Of a stretch of 64,000 nt of DNA, positions 57,300 through 64,000 are shown piece by piece (position 1 is the first letter of the stretch; the number at the start of each line of letters is the position of its first letter). The notes beneath the pieces are model-generated. The model was not told the DNA's origin. It saw only the letters and a list, made by a program, of their open reading frames with translations, and searched no databases. Source of the stretch: Ideonella sp. (lineage in GTDB: Bacteria > Pseudomonadota > Gammaproteobacteria > Burkholderiales > Burkholderiaceae_C); contig NZ_JADJDO010000003.1 in the NCBI RefSeq assembly GCF_016702655.1, forward strand, positions 124,001 through 188,000. The letters are read 5' to 3'. Position numbers and translations under genes: made by a program.

Positions 57300-58373
57300 A
57301 TGCGCGTGGCGGGCGTGGCGGCGCTGGCAGGGGTGGTCGTCGCGGGCGCCGCGCTCGCGCTGACGGGCGGCTGTGCCGATGTCGGCTACGTCGCGCAGTC
57401 GGCGCGCGGCCACTTTGCGCTGCTCGACGCTGCGCGGCCGGTGCCGGAGTGGCTTGCCGACCCATCGACACCGCCCAAGCTGCACGACCGCCTTGCGCTC
57501 GCCCAGCAGATGCGCGACTTCGCCGTGGCCGAGCTCGGGCTGCCCGACAACCCGAGCTACCGGCGCTATGCCGACCTGCACCGCACCTCGGCCGTGTGGA
57601 ACGTGGCCGCTGCGCCCGAGCTGAGCCTGAAGCTGCAGACCTGGTGCTTCCCGGTCGTCGGCTGCGTCGGCTACCGCGGCTATTTCGACCGCGCCGATGC
57701 CGAGGCCTTTGCCGCCAGCCTGCGTGCGCAGGAGCTGGAGGCCGATGTCTACGGCGTGCCGGCCTATTCGACGCTCGGCCGCCTGCCCGGCGCCTACTTC
57801 GCCGACCCGCTGCTCAGCACCTTCATCGCCTGGCCCGAGGTCGAGCTGGCGCGGATGCTCTTTCACGAGCTCGCGCACCAGGTTGCCTACGCGAGCGGCG
57901 ACACGATGTTCAACGAGTCGTTCGCGACCACGGTCGAGCGCATCGGCAGCGCGCGCTGGATCGCCGCGCGCGCTTCTCCCGAGGCTGCCGCCGAGTTCGC
58001 TGCGCTCGAGCAGCGGCGGCACGACTTTCGCGCGCTGACACTGCGCACGCGCGCCGAGCTCGACGCGCTGTACCGCAGCACGGCGGGCGAGGCCGACAAG
58101 CGCGCCGGCAAGGCGCTCGTCATGCAGCGCCTGCGCGACGACTACGCGGCGCTGCGCGACGGCCCCTGGCAGGGCTTTGCCGGCTACGACCCCTGGTTCG
58201 CGCGCGCCAACAATGCGAGCCTCGGGATGCTCGCCGCTTACCATGAGCTCGTGCCGCAGTTCGAGCGCCTGTTCGAGCGCGAGGGCCGCGACCTGCCGCG
58301 CTTCTACGCCGCGGTCAGGCGACTCGCGGACTTGCCCAAGGACGAGCGCCGCGCCACACTCGACCGCCTCTGA
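57300..58373 (+). CDS. Putative zinc aminopeptidase lipoprotein (PF10023 type)
   Basis: 357 aa. The signal region ends ALTGGC, a lipobox-like cysteine, followed by ADVGYVAQSARGH, which matches the start of predicted aminopeptidases of this family. The zinc motif is MLFHELAHQVAY (HExxH), with the downstream ligand Glu in FNESFATTVE. It is probably an inner- or outer-membrane-tethered periplasmic enzyme. The ATG is 8 bp after the molybdopterin gene. Confidence 0.87.
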   Translation: MRVAGVAALAGVVVAGAALALTGGCADVGYVAQSARGHFALLDAARPVPEWLADPSTPPKLHDRLALAQQMRDFAVAELGLPDNPSYRRYADLHRTSAVWNVAAAPELSLKLQTWCFPVVGCVGYRGYFDRADAEAFAASLRAQELEADVYGVPAYSTLGRLPGAYFADPLLSTFIAWPEVELARMLFHELAHQVAYASGDTMFNESFATTVERIGSARWIAARASPEAAAEFAALEQRRHDFRALTLRTRAELDALYRSTAGEADKRAGKALVMQRLRDDYAALRDGPWQGFAGYDPWFARANNASLGMLAAYHELVPQFERLFEREGRDLPRFYAAVRRLADLPKDERRATLDRL

Positions 58374-58407
58374 CCCACTCGATCAAGCACCTGGAGCCCG
58401 CTTCACC

Positions 58408-58746
58408 ATGGCCGACATCCGCATCCACCGCGAGCACGCACTCGGCCTGGCGCAGGCGCGCAAGATCGCCCGGAAATGGGCCGAGGAGGTCGAGGAGCGC
58501 TTCGGCATGGCGTGCAGCGTGCTCGAGGGCGAGACGAGCGACACCGTCGAGTTCAAGCGCTCGGGCGTGAACGGCGAGTTGATCGTCGCGGGCGATCACT
58601 TCGATCTCAACGCGCGCCTGGGCTTCCTGCTCGGCGCCTTCAGCAAGACGATCGAGCGGGAGATCCTCTCCAACCTCGATGCGCTGCTCGCTGCCAGCGC
58701 CAAGGCCGCACCGGCGAAGAAAGCCGCCGCCGCGCGCAAGAAGTGA
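58408..58746 (+). CDS. Polyhydroxyalkanoic acid system family protein (PHA_gran_rgn)
   Basis: 112 aa. The protein DIRIHREHALGLAQARKIA, WAEEVEERFGMAC and LGAFSKTIEREILSNLD matches the short family found near PHA granule genes. It ends in an alanine/lysine tail (APAKKAAAARKK) like the phasin-associated histone-like tails. A role in polyester-granule biology is family knowledge; no phaC is in the window. It converges with the acyl-CoA-binding gene. Confidence 0.8.
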   Translation: MADIRIHREHALGLAQARKIARKWAEEVEERFGMACSVLEGETSDTVEFKRSGVNGELIVAGDHFDLNARLGFLLGAFSKTIEREILSNLDALLAASAKAAPAKKAAAARKK

Positions 58747-58776
58747 GTCGGCGCGGGCGCGGCAGGCAGGCTTCGC

Positions 58777-58793
58777 GCCGGCTGCCCGCCGGC
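58777..58793. terminator. Hairpin between convergent genes
   Basis: GCCGGC - tgccc - GCCGGC forms a 6-bp stem exactly at the 3' end of the acyl-CoA-binding gene, between two convergent genes. There is no T-run, so the terminator call is tentative. Confidence 0.35.
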
Positions 58794-59051
58794 CTACTTG
58801 AGCGATTCGATCAGCGCGACGTATTCCTTCATCGCGGCGTCGGCGGCCTTGCCCTTGAGCGCGCTCCACGCGTCCCACTTGGCGCGCCCGACGAGGTCGG
58901 TGAAGCCAGGGCGCTTGCCTTCGACGTCGCCGCTCGTGGCCTGCTTGTACAACGCGTAGATCTTGAGCAGCGTCGCGTTGTCGGGCTTCTCGGGCAAGGC
59001 TTTGGAATCCTTGACGGCTTGCTCGAATTTCGCCTTGGGGCTGGTCGCCAT
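58794..59051 (-). CDS. Acyl-CoA-binding protein
   Basis: 85 aa, the usual length of a single-domain ACBP that carries long-chain acyl-CoA esters in the cytoplasm. Conserved features are FEQAVKDSKALPEKPDNATLL, IYALYKQATSGDVEGKRPG (ligand-binding Tyr and Lys) and RAKWDAWSALKG (Lys/Trp pair). It is divergent from the wax-ester-synthase-like gene, suggesting a shared role in handling acyl-CoA. Confidence 0.93.
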   Translation of the reverse strand: MATSPKAKFEQAVKDSKALPEKPDNATLLKIYALYKQATSGDVEGKRPGFTDLVGRAKWDAWSALKGKAADAAMKEYVALIESLK

Positions 59052-59160
59052 GGTGTCGCTCTCCGTGCTGTGGGCGGTCTGGGTGAAAATCTATCCATCG
59101 AACGTGCGCCGGCTATGTTAACCAGCCCGCGACCAACCCCGACCTGACCAGGAGACCCCG

Positions 59161-60612
59161 ATGCCCATCGTTGCCGCCGAGCGCATGTCGCGCGTGGACA
59201 CCGCCTGGCTGCGCATGGACAACGACGTCAACCTGATGATGATCGTCGGCGTCTGGCTGCTCGAGCCGGCGATCACGCTGGCCGCGCTGCGCGAGCGCAT
59301 CCGCACGCGCCTGCTCGCCTTTCCGCGCTTCGGGCAGAAGGTGGTGCGCGACATCACCGGCGCGAGCTGGGTGAATGATGAAAAGTTCGACATCACGCGC
59401 CACGTCGTGGTCGAGAAGCTCGCGCGCAAGCGCGGCCAGAGCGAGCGCGAGGCGCTGCAGGCGCGCGCCGGTGAACTGGCGACGACGCCGCTCGACCCCA
59501 AACGTCCGCTGTGGCAATTTCACCTGATCGAGCGCCACGAAGGCGGCAGTGCAGTGATCGCGCGCATCCACCACTGCATCGGCGACGGCATCGCACTGAT
59601 CTCGGTGATGATGGCGATCACCGACGGCGGCGAGCTGCCGCCGCTGCGCGAGCACGCCCACCACGACGACGTGGCCGGCGGCACGGGCGCTGTCGAGCAC
59701 GATTGGCTCGCCGACGCGGTGATCAAGCCGCTCACCGACGCCACCGTGCAGGCGCTCGGCATGTACGGCGACGGCGTGGCACGCGCGATGGACGCGCTTG
59801 CACAGCCCGGCCAGCTCGGCGGGGCGTCGCTCGACCTCGCGCGCCACGGCGTGCAGGTCGTGCGCGACGTGGCCGCACTGGCGCTGCTGGCCGACGACTC
59901 GCCGACGCTGCTCAAGGGCAAGCCGGTGGGCCGCAAGCGCGTCTCCTGGAGCGAGCCGTTGCCGCTCGCAGACGTGAAGGCGGTCTGCAAGGCCTTCGGC
60001 TGCTCGGTCAACGACGTGCTGCTGTCTTGCGCGGCGGGCGCATTCGGTGCCTACCTGCGCGCTGCGGGCGACGATCCGCAAGGCAAGGAGATCCGCGCCA
60101 TGGTGCCGGTCAACCTGCGCCCGCTCGACGAGGCCTGGAAGCTCGGCAACCGCTTCGGCCTGGCGCCGCTCGTGCTGCCGATCGGCATCGCGCACCCGGT
60201 CGAGCGCCTGTATGCCGTGCGCGCGCGCATGAACGACATGAAGCACAGCTACCAGCCGCTGCTCGCCTTCGGCGTGCTCGCCGTCGCCGGGCTGCTCGCC
60301 AAGCCGGTGCAGGACGCGCTGCTGGGCCTGTTCGCGAAGAAGGCAACGGCGGTCATGACCAACGTGCCCGGCCCGGCTGAAGCGTTGAAGTTCTGCGGCG
60401 CGACGCTGCGCCAGTCGATGTTCTGGGTGCCGTCGTCGGGCGACATCGGCATCGGCGTGAGCATCCTGTCCTACGCCGGCGGCGTGCAGTTCGGGCTCAT
60501 CACCGACGAGGCATTGTGCCCCGAGCCGCAGGCGATCATCGCCCGCTTCGCGCCTGAGTTCGAGCAGTTGCTGCTGGTGGCGTTGATGCTGCCCTGGGGC
60601 GAGGGCGGCTGA
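59161..60612 (+). CDS. Wax ester synthase/diacylglycerol acyltransferase (WS/DGAT) family protein
   Basis: 483 aa. The catalytic motif HHxxxDG is present as RIHHCIGDGIALI (about residue 139). Other landmarks are the N-terminal MSRVDTAWLRMD, PLDPKRPLWQFHLIE, the SVNDVLLSCAAGAFGAYL helix and MTNVPGP. The enzyme acylates long-chain alcohols or diacylglycerol with acyl-CoA to make neutral storage lipids at the membrane. It is near ACBP and a PHA-type protein, a plausible storage-lipid neighbourhood. Confidence 0.92.
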   Translation: MPIVAAERMSRVDTAWLRMDNDVNLMMIVGVWLLEPAITLAALRERIRTRLLAFPRFGQKVVRDITGASWVNDEKFDITRHVVVEKLARKRGQSEREALQARAGELATTPLDPKRPLWQFHLIERHEGGSAVIARIHHCIGDGIALISVMMAITDGGELPPLREHAHHDDVAGGTGAVEHDWLADAVIKPLTDATVQALGMYGDGVARAMDALAQPGQLGGASLDLARHGVQVVRDVAALALLADDSPTLLKGKPVGRKRVSWSEPLPLADVKAVCKAFGCSVNDVLLSCAAGAFGAYLRAAGDDPQGKEIRAMVPVNLRPLDEAWKLGNRFGLAPLVLPIGIAHPVERLYAVRARMNDMKHSYQPLLAFGVLAVAGLLAKPVQDALLGLFAKKATAVMTNVPGPAEALKFCGATLRQSMFWVPSSGDIGIGVSILSYAGGVQFGLITDEALCPEPQAIIARFAPEFEQLLLVALMLPWGEGG

Positions 60613-60645
60613 GCTGCCAGCGCGGCGATTCGAGGAGCCGTCCCG

Positions 60646-60679
60646 CCTCGCGTGGCCGCCGGATGGCGGCCACGCGAGG
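60646..60679. terminator. Perfect 15-bp stem-loop after the WS/DGAT gene
   Basis: CCTCGCGTGGCCGCC - ggat - GGCGGCCACGCGAGG is a perfect 15-bp inverted repeat with a 4-nt loop, 34 bp after the stop codon. It is the strongest hairpin in the window. No T-run follows (ctgcggcgcg), so it is either an intrinsic terminator of the GC-rich type or an mRNA 3'-end protector. Confidence 0.6.
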
Positions 60680-61134
60680 CTGCGGCGCGGGGATGCGGCC
60701 TGAAGTCTTTCTGCCCGCCAAACGCCAAAGTGTCCGCAAGGGCGCGCCAGGGCAGGCTGCGGCGCGCCTTGTGAGGCGCCGCGAGCGCAGGGCTTGCGGC
60801 CCGCGCGCGCCAGCGCGCTTCGTGTTCTGACTCGCCGCGACTGTTTGAGCGAAGCGAACGCAGTGAGCGCAGCGAGTTTCGCGGCGGGGCCGCGAGACCG
60901 ACGCACCGAGCGGAAACAGCGAGATGTGGCGGGGACCGGGCCATCGGCCCGGCCGGGGAGTCGGCGCTCTGCGCCGACCGCCGAACCGAAGCGCCGCGGC
61001 CTGCCCGGGCGCGCCCTTGCCGCTCCGGCCTCGACGCGCCACCTCAAGCTACAGCGTGTGGCTCGAGGCGCCGGTCGCGAACCGAGTCGCATCGACCATG
61101 CAGCACCACGGTGGCCCAACGGCTTGCGTGCGGC
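60680..61134. repeat. Intergenic region with Burkholderiales-type GC-rich repeat words
   Basis: 455 bp between the stem-loop and the convergent PfkB-family gene, without a credible gene. It contains the word chain tgtttgagcgaagcgaacgc, agtgagcgcagcgagtttcg, which resembles the common TGTTTGAGCGAAGCGAGTT intergenic element of Rubrivivax-like bacteria (general knowledge). It also holds inverted arms ccgggccatcggcccgg near 60940 and gtcggcgctctgcgccgac near 60960. Transcription from both sides probably ends here. Confidence 0.4.
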
Positions 61135-62040
61135 TCACACGCCGAGCGCCGCCCTGTCGACGACATGGTTCTGCCCGCCGCGGCAGGCGATCTTCAGGGC
61201 CCCGACGCGGTTCCCGAGTTCGACGCAGCGCACGAGATCCCAGCCACGTTCGAGGCCGTAGAGCAGCGCGCCGCGGAAGGCGTCGCCGCAGCCGGTCGGA
61301 TCGACGACCTCGGCCGCAGCGACGCCGGGCAGGTGGGTGCGCGTGCCGCCCTGCCAGACCTCGCAGCCGTCGGCGCCGAGCGTGACGACGACGCCGCGCA
61401 GATGCGAGCGCGAGAGCGACTCCAGCGTCTCGCCGCTGCGCTCGCACAGCATGCGCGCCTCGTAGTCGTTGACCGTGACCCAGCTCGCCTGGGCGATGAA
61501 CTGGCGCAGCTCGGCGCCGTCGAACATCGGCAGCCCCTGGCCGGGGTCGAAGACGAACGGGATGCGCGCCGCGGCGAGCTGCGCCGCGTGCTGCAGCATC
61601 GCGTCGCGGCCGTCGGGGGCGATGATCGCGATCCGGATGTCGGCGCGCGCTTCGATGCGCGTCAGGTGGGCCGACTGCATCGCACCCGGATGGAAGGCGG
61701 TGATCTGGTTGTTGTCGGTGTCGGTGATGATCATCGCCTGCGCGGTGTAGCTCTCCGGCACCGAGCGCACGAACTCGGTGCTCGCGCCCCAGCCGCGCAG
61801 GCGCTCGACGTACTCCGTGCCGTCGGCACCGACGGCAGCCATCACGAGCGGCGTACCGCCAAGGCCTGCCAGCGTGTAGGCAATGTTGCCGGCGCAGCCG
61901 CCGAACTCGCGCCGCAGCGTCGGGACGAGGAACGACACGTTCAGGATGTGCAACTGATCCGGCAGGATCTGCTGCGCAAAGCGGCCCGGGAAGACGGTGA
62001 TGGTGTCGAAGGCGAGCGAACCGCAGATCAGGGCAGGCAT
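61135..62040 (-). CDS. PfkB-family carbohydrate/nucleoside kinase
   Basis: 301 aa. The N-terminal ALICGSLAFDTITVFPG and GGCAGNIAYTLAGLG bind sugar. The C-terminal signature VVDPTGCGDAFRGALL holds the catalytic Asp and anion hole, and VVTLGADGCEVW is the nucleotide strand. The layout is closest to bacterial adenosine/ribokinase-like members, so the substrate may be adenosine or a sugar; I cannot decide by eye. It is followed by the DUF3426 gene upstream on the same strand. Confidence 0.88.
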   Translation of the reverse strand: MPALICGSLAFDTITVFPGRFAQQILPDQLHILNVSFLVPTLRREFGGCAGNIAYTLAGLGGTPLVMAAVGADGTEYVERLRGWGASTEFVRSVPESYTAQAMIITDTDNNQITAFHPGAMQSAHLTRIEARADIRIAIIAPDGRDAMLQHAAQLAAARIPFVFDPGQGLPMFDGAELRQFIAQASWVTVNDYEARMLCERSGETLESLSRSHLRGVVVTLGADGCEVWQGGTRTHLPGVAAAEVVDPTGCGDAFRGALLYGLERGWDLVRCVELGNRVGALKIACRGGQNHVVDRAALGV

Positions 62041-62082
62041 GGGCAGGGGCTTTCGGAGGTGGCAGGCGGGGCCTGCCGGGCT

Positions 62083-63273
62083 TCAGGGGTAGAACGGCTC
62101 GACGGTGTAGCCGCTCGCGCGCCGGCCCGAGGTCGTCAGCACGAGCTGCAACGGCGCTTCGGACGCCGCCGGCAGTACCGCCGCCGCCGCGACGCCGAAG
62201 TCTCCCGGCGGCAGGATGCGGCGCGCGATCATCTGGCCGCCGGCGTCGGTGAGCGTGAGCTCGATCGCCGGGAAGGCGAGCGGGAACACGCCGCGATTGC
62301 GCAGCACGACCGACAGCCGCACCGCGTCGCCGCCACCGGGCAGCGCATTGAGCGAGCTGCTCTCGATCACGATGTCGTCGATGCGCCGCAGCGGCTCGAT
62401 GCGGCAGCCGGTAGCCTCGCACAGCGCCTGCAGGGCGGGGCGCGTTTCGGGCAGCAGCGTCACGACGAGGTCGCGGTAATGCAGCGCCACCTGCGCGCCG
62501 AGCAGGGCCAGCAGCGCGAGGCTTGCCAGCGCGAGCGTCCAGCGTGCGCGCGGGCTGGCCCAGCGCGCGTCGCGCTCGGCCTTGCGCAGGAACTCGGGCG
62601 GGGCTGCGTCAGCCTGCAATGGCGCCTCGGTGGGCGCAGGCGGCCGGCTGTCGGGTGCGGCTTCGAGGATGCTGTCGCCGGTGGCGATGCCTTCCTCGGC
62701 CAGCAGCGCGGTGTTGAAGCGCGCGTCGGCAAAGTCGATCCGGTCCTGCTCCTCGACGCGCGAGGCCGGAGTGGCATCGAAGTCCGCTCCAGAGTTCGCG
62801 CCGAAGGGCTCCGGCGGACTCTCGACGAATACCGGCTCGCGCTGTGCGGCAAACGCGGGCAAAGGCTCATGAGGAAACGCATTGGCGCCCGAACTTCCCT
62901 CGACCCCCTCGGGGGGCGGGCGAGGCGACGCGTCGACTTGCGGGTGCGCTTCGGCTTCTGCTTCGGATGCAGCCGGGGTCGGCTCGGCCGCTGCCGGTTC
63001 GAAGACGGGCTCGCCATCGGCCACTGGCTCGGGCGCGCCTGGCGCCACGTCCTCGGCCAGCACGGCGGGCGCTTCGGGGGGCGGTGATGCCGGTGCTTCG
63101 GTGGTGGGAGTTGCCGCGGGCGCAGGCGACGGTTCGAGGTCGAACAGGCCTTCGAGTGCGTTGAAGACCGCGTCGCAACGGCCGCAGCGAACCCAGCCCT
63201 CGGACACCTTGAGCTGGTCCTGCACGACGCGAAACACCGTGTTGCAGGAGGTGCAGCGGGTGGCCAGGCTCAT
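62083..63273 (-). CDS. Zinc-ribbon (MJ0042) and DUF3426 membrane protein
   Basis: 396 aa. The N-terminal zinc ribbon is CTSCNTVF then VRCGRCDAVF. A long proline/alanine/glutamate-rich linker (about residues 50-225) leads to one transmembrane helix (LALASLALLALLGAQVAL, about 245-262) and a C-terminal DUF3426 domain with SSLNALPGGGDAVRLSVVLRN-like strands. The function is unknown. The linker includes PRPPPEGVEGS, encoded by a ccctcgaccccctcggggggc stretch that resembles the GC-rich intergenic repeats, so a repeat may have been absorbed into the gene. It overlaps no neighbour and lies 10 bp after prmA, a usual pairing. Confidence 0.88.
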   Translation of the reverse strand: MSLATRCTSCNTVFRVVQDQLKVSEGWVRCGRCDAVFNALEGLFDLEPSPAPAATPTTEAPASPPPEAPAVLAEDVAPGAPEPVADGEPVFEPAAAEPTPAASEAEAEAHPQVDASPRPPPEGVEGSSGANAFPHEPLPAFAAQREPVFVESPPEPFGANSGADFDATPASRVEEQDRIDFADARFNTALLAEEGIATGDSILEAAPDSRPPAPTEAPLQADAAPPEFLRKAERDARWASPRARWTLALASLALLALLGAQVALHYRDLVVTLLPETRPALQALCEATGCRIEPLRRIDDIVIESSSLNALPGGGDAVRLSVVLRNRGVFPLAFPAIELTLTDAGGQMIARRILPPGDFGVAAAAVLPAASEAPLQLVLTTSGRRASGYTVEPFYP

Positions 63274-63283
63274 CGGGGGGTCA

Positions 63284-64000
63284 TCATGCCATGGCGCCGG
63301 CCGCGCCTTCGCGGCGCGCCGTCATCAGGATCCAGCCGTCCTCGCGGTCGGCGACGGCGAGCGCGCACCAGGGCGCATAGGCGGCGCTCAGCTCGTCGGC
63401 CTGGCGCTCGAGGATCCCGGCCAGCACCAGGTTGCCGCCGGCCTCGACATGGCTGCACAGCAACGGCGCGAGCAGCTTGAGCGGCGTGGCGAGGATGTTG
63501 GCCAGCACCAGCGCGTAGCCGCCCTGCGCCGCATCGGGCAGCGCGGTCGCGATCGCGACACCGTTGGCCCGTGCGTTGGCGCGCGCCGCGTCGACGGCGG
63601 CCGGATCGATGTCCACGGCATCGACCTGCAGTGCGCCGTGCATTGCCGCCGCGATGGCGAGGATGCCCGAGCCGCAGCCGTAGTCGAGCACGCGCGGCCA
63701 GGGTTGCGCCGGCGCATGGTGTGCGATCCAGCGCAGGCACATGCGCGTCGTCGGGTGGGTGCCGGTGCCGAAGGCCAGGCCCGGGTCGAGGCGGATCACG
63801 CGCCGCGCCGCGGCAGGCGCCTCGTGCCACGAGGGAACGATCCAGAACTCCGGCGTGATGGCCACCGGCTCGAACTGGGCCTGGGTGATGCGCACCCAGT
63901 CTTTGTCGGGGACTTCGACCAGGCCCTGCAACGACAGACCGGCGGCGCCGGGCTGGGCAAGCAGCAGCGTTGCCGCCGTGGTGGCCGCAGCCTCGTCGCC
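63284..64000 (-). CDS. prmA: Ribosomal protein L11 methyltransferase (runs off right edge)
   Basis: SAM-dependent enzyme that trimethylates ribosomal protein L11. The visible C-terminal 238 residues contain LDPGLAFGTGTHPTTRMCL, the SAM-binding motif VLDYGCGSGILAIAAA, VDIDPAAVDAARANA and the catalytic-region LVLANILATPLKLLAP. The N-terminal L11-recognition domain is mostly beyond 64000. The reading frame is open to the window edge. Confidence 0.94.
   Translation of the reverse strand, partial: GDEAAATTAATLLLAQPGAAGLSLQGLVEVPDKDWVRITQAQFEPVAITPEFWIVPSWHEAPAAARRVIRLDPGLAFGTGTHPTTRMCLRWIAHHAPAQPWPRVLDYGCGSGILAIAAAMHGALQVDAVDIDPAAVDAARANARANGVAIATALPDAAQGGYALVLANILATPLKLLAPLLCSHVEAGGNLVLAGILERQADELSAAYAPWCALAVADREDGWILMTARREGAAGAMA

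Overview
The window looks like chromosomal DNA of a high-GC betaproteobacterium of the order Burkholderiales (Rubrivivax/Leptothrix/Methylibium-like). I infer this from the gene order pilMNOPQ - aroK - aroB - dgt - gltB - gltD - mlaFEDACB, the mrcA/cyaY/lysA neighbourhood, the strong G/C bias at third codon positions, and the GC-rich intergenic repeats typical of that order. I saw no rRNA, tRNA or CRISPR array.

Layout. 1-3.6 kb: lysA (cut by the window edge), lptM, cyaY, a tandem 86-bp hairpin repeat, and mrcA (PBP1A). 3.8-8.9 kb: the type IV pilus alignment/secretin operon pilMNOPQ. 9.0-11.6 kb: an Ig-like (Big_1/invasin-type) lipoprotein broken by two frameshifts, sitting between pilQ and aroK. 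11.7-15.5 kb: aroK, aroB, dgt and a REP-associated-transposase-like gene that has lost its HUH motif. 15.6-21.9 kb: glutamate synthase gltBD. 22-26.1 kb: the Mla phospholipid-transport operon mlaFEDACB, with one intergenic repeat between mlaF and mlaE and another before mlaB. 26.2-31.1 kb: an iron-type ABC importer (binding protein, fused double permease, frameshifted ATPase) and a HAD hydrolase. 31.2-32.4 kb: an orphan flavocytochrome c sulfide dehydrogenase flavoprotein.

32.7-46.9 kb is the accessory part. It is a head-to-tail array of ten intact ABC_sub_bind (PF04392) periplasmic binding proteins, one degraded copy and three short remnants, with no permease or ATPase. Most neighbours overlap stop-to-start (ATGA/GTGA), and the genes share an almost identical 3' end. 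The array is interrupted by three toxin-antitoxin-like modules: a DUF433/DUF5615 pair with a nonsense codon in each gene, an intact VapBC-like pair, and an MntA/HepT pair with a frameshifted hepT. It also holds a C-free, A-rich 132-nt tract that may be an assembly problem. The last binding protein overlaps a 1140-aa sensor kinase (extracellular sensor, HAMP, three GAF, HisKA, HATPase), followed by a receiver protein and a receiver-adenylate/guanylate cyclase. The arrangement suggests that at least this binding protein feeds a two-component/cyclic-nucleotide pathway rather than a transporter; that is my inference.

52-64 kb: a small secreted protein, a TPR protein, an M14-type DUF2817 peptidase and an M20 amidohydrolase (divergent from a molybdopterin oxidoreductase), a PF10023-type aminopeptidase, a PHA-granule-type protein, an acyl-CoA-binding protein, a wax-ester-synthase/DGAT-type acyltransferase (the last three suggest storage-lipid metabolism), a PfkB-family sugar/nucleoside kinase, a zinc-ribbon DUF3426 membrane protein, and prmA (cut by the right edge).

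Several genes carry single small indels (Ig-like gene, aroK start, ABC ATPase, receiver gene, hepT). Some may be sequencing errors and some real decay; I mark each one.
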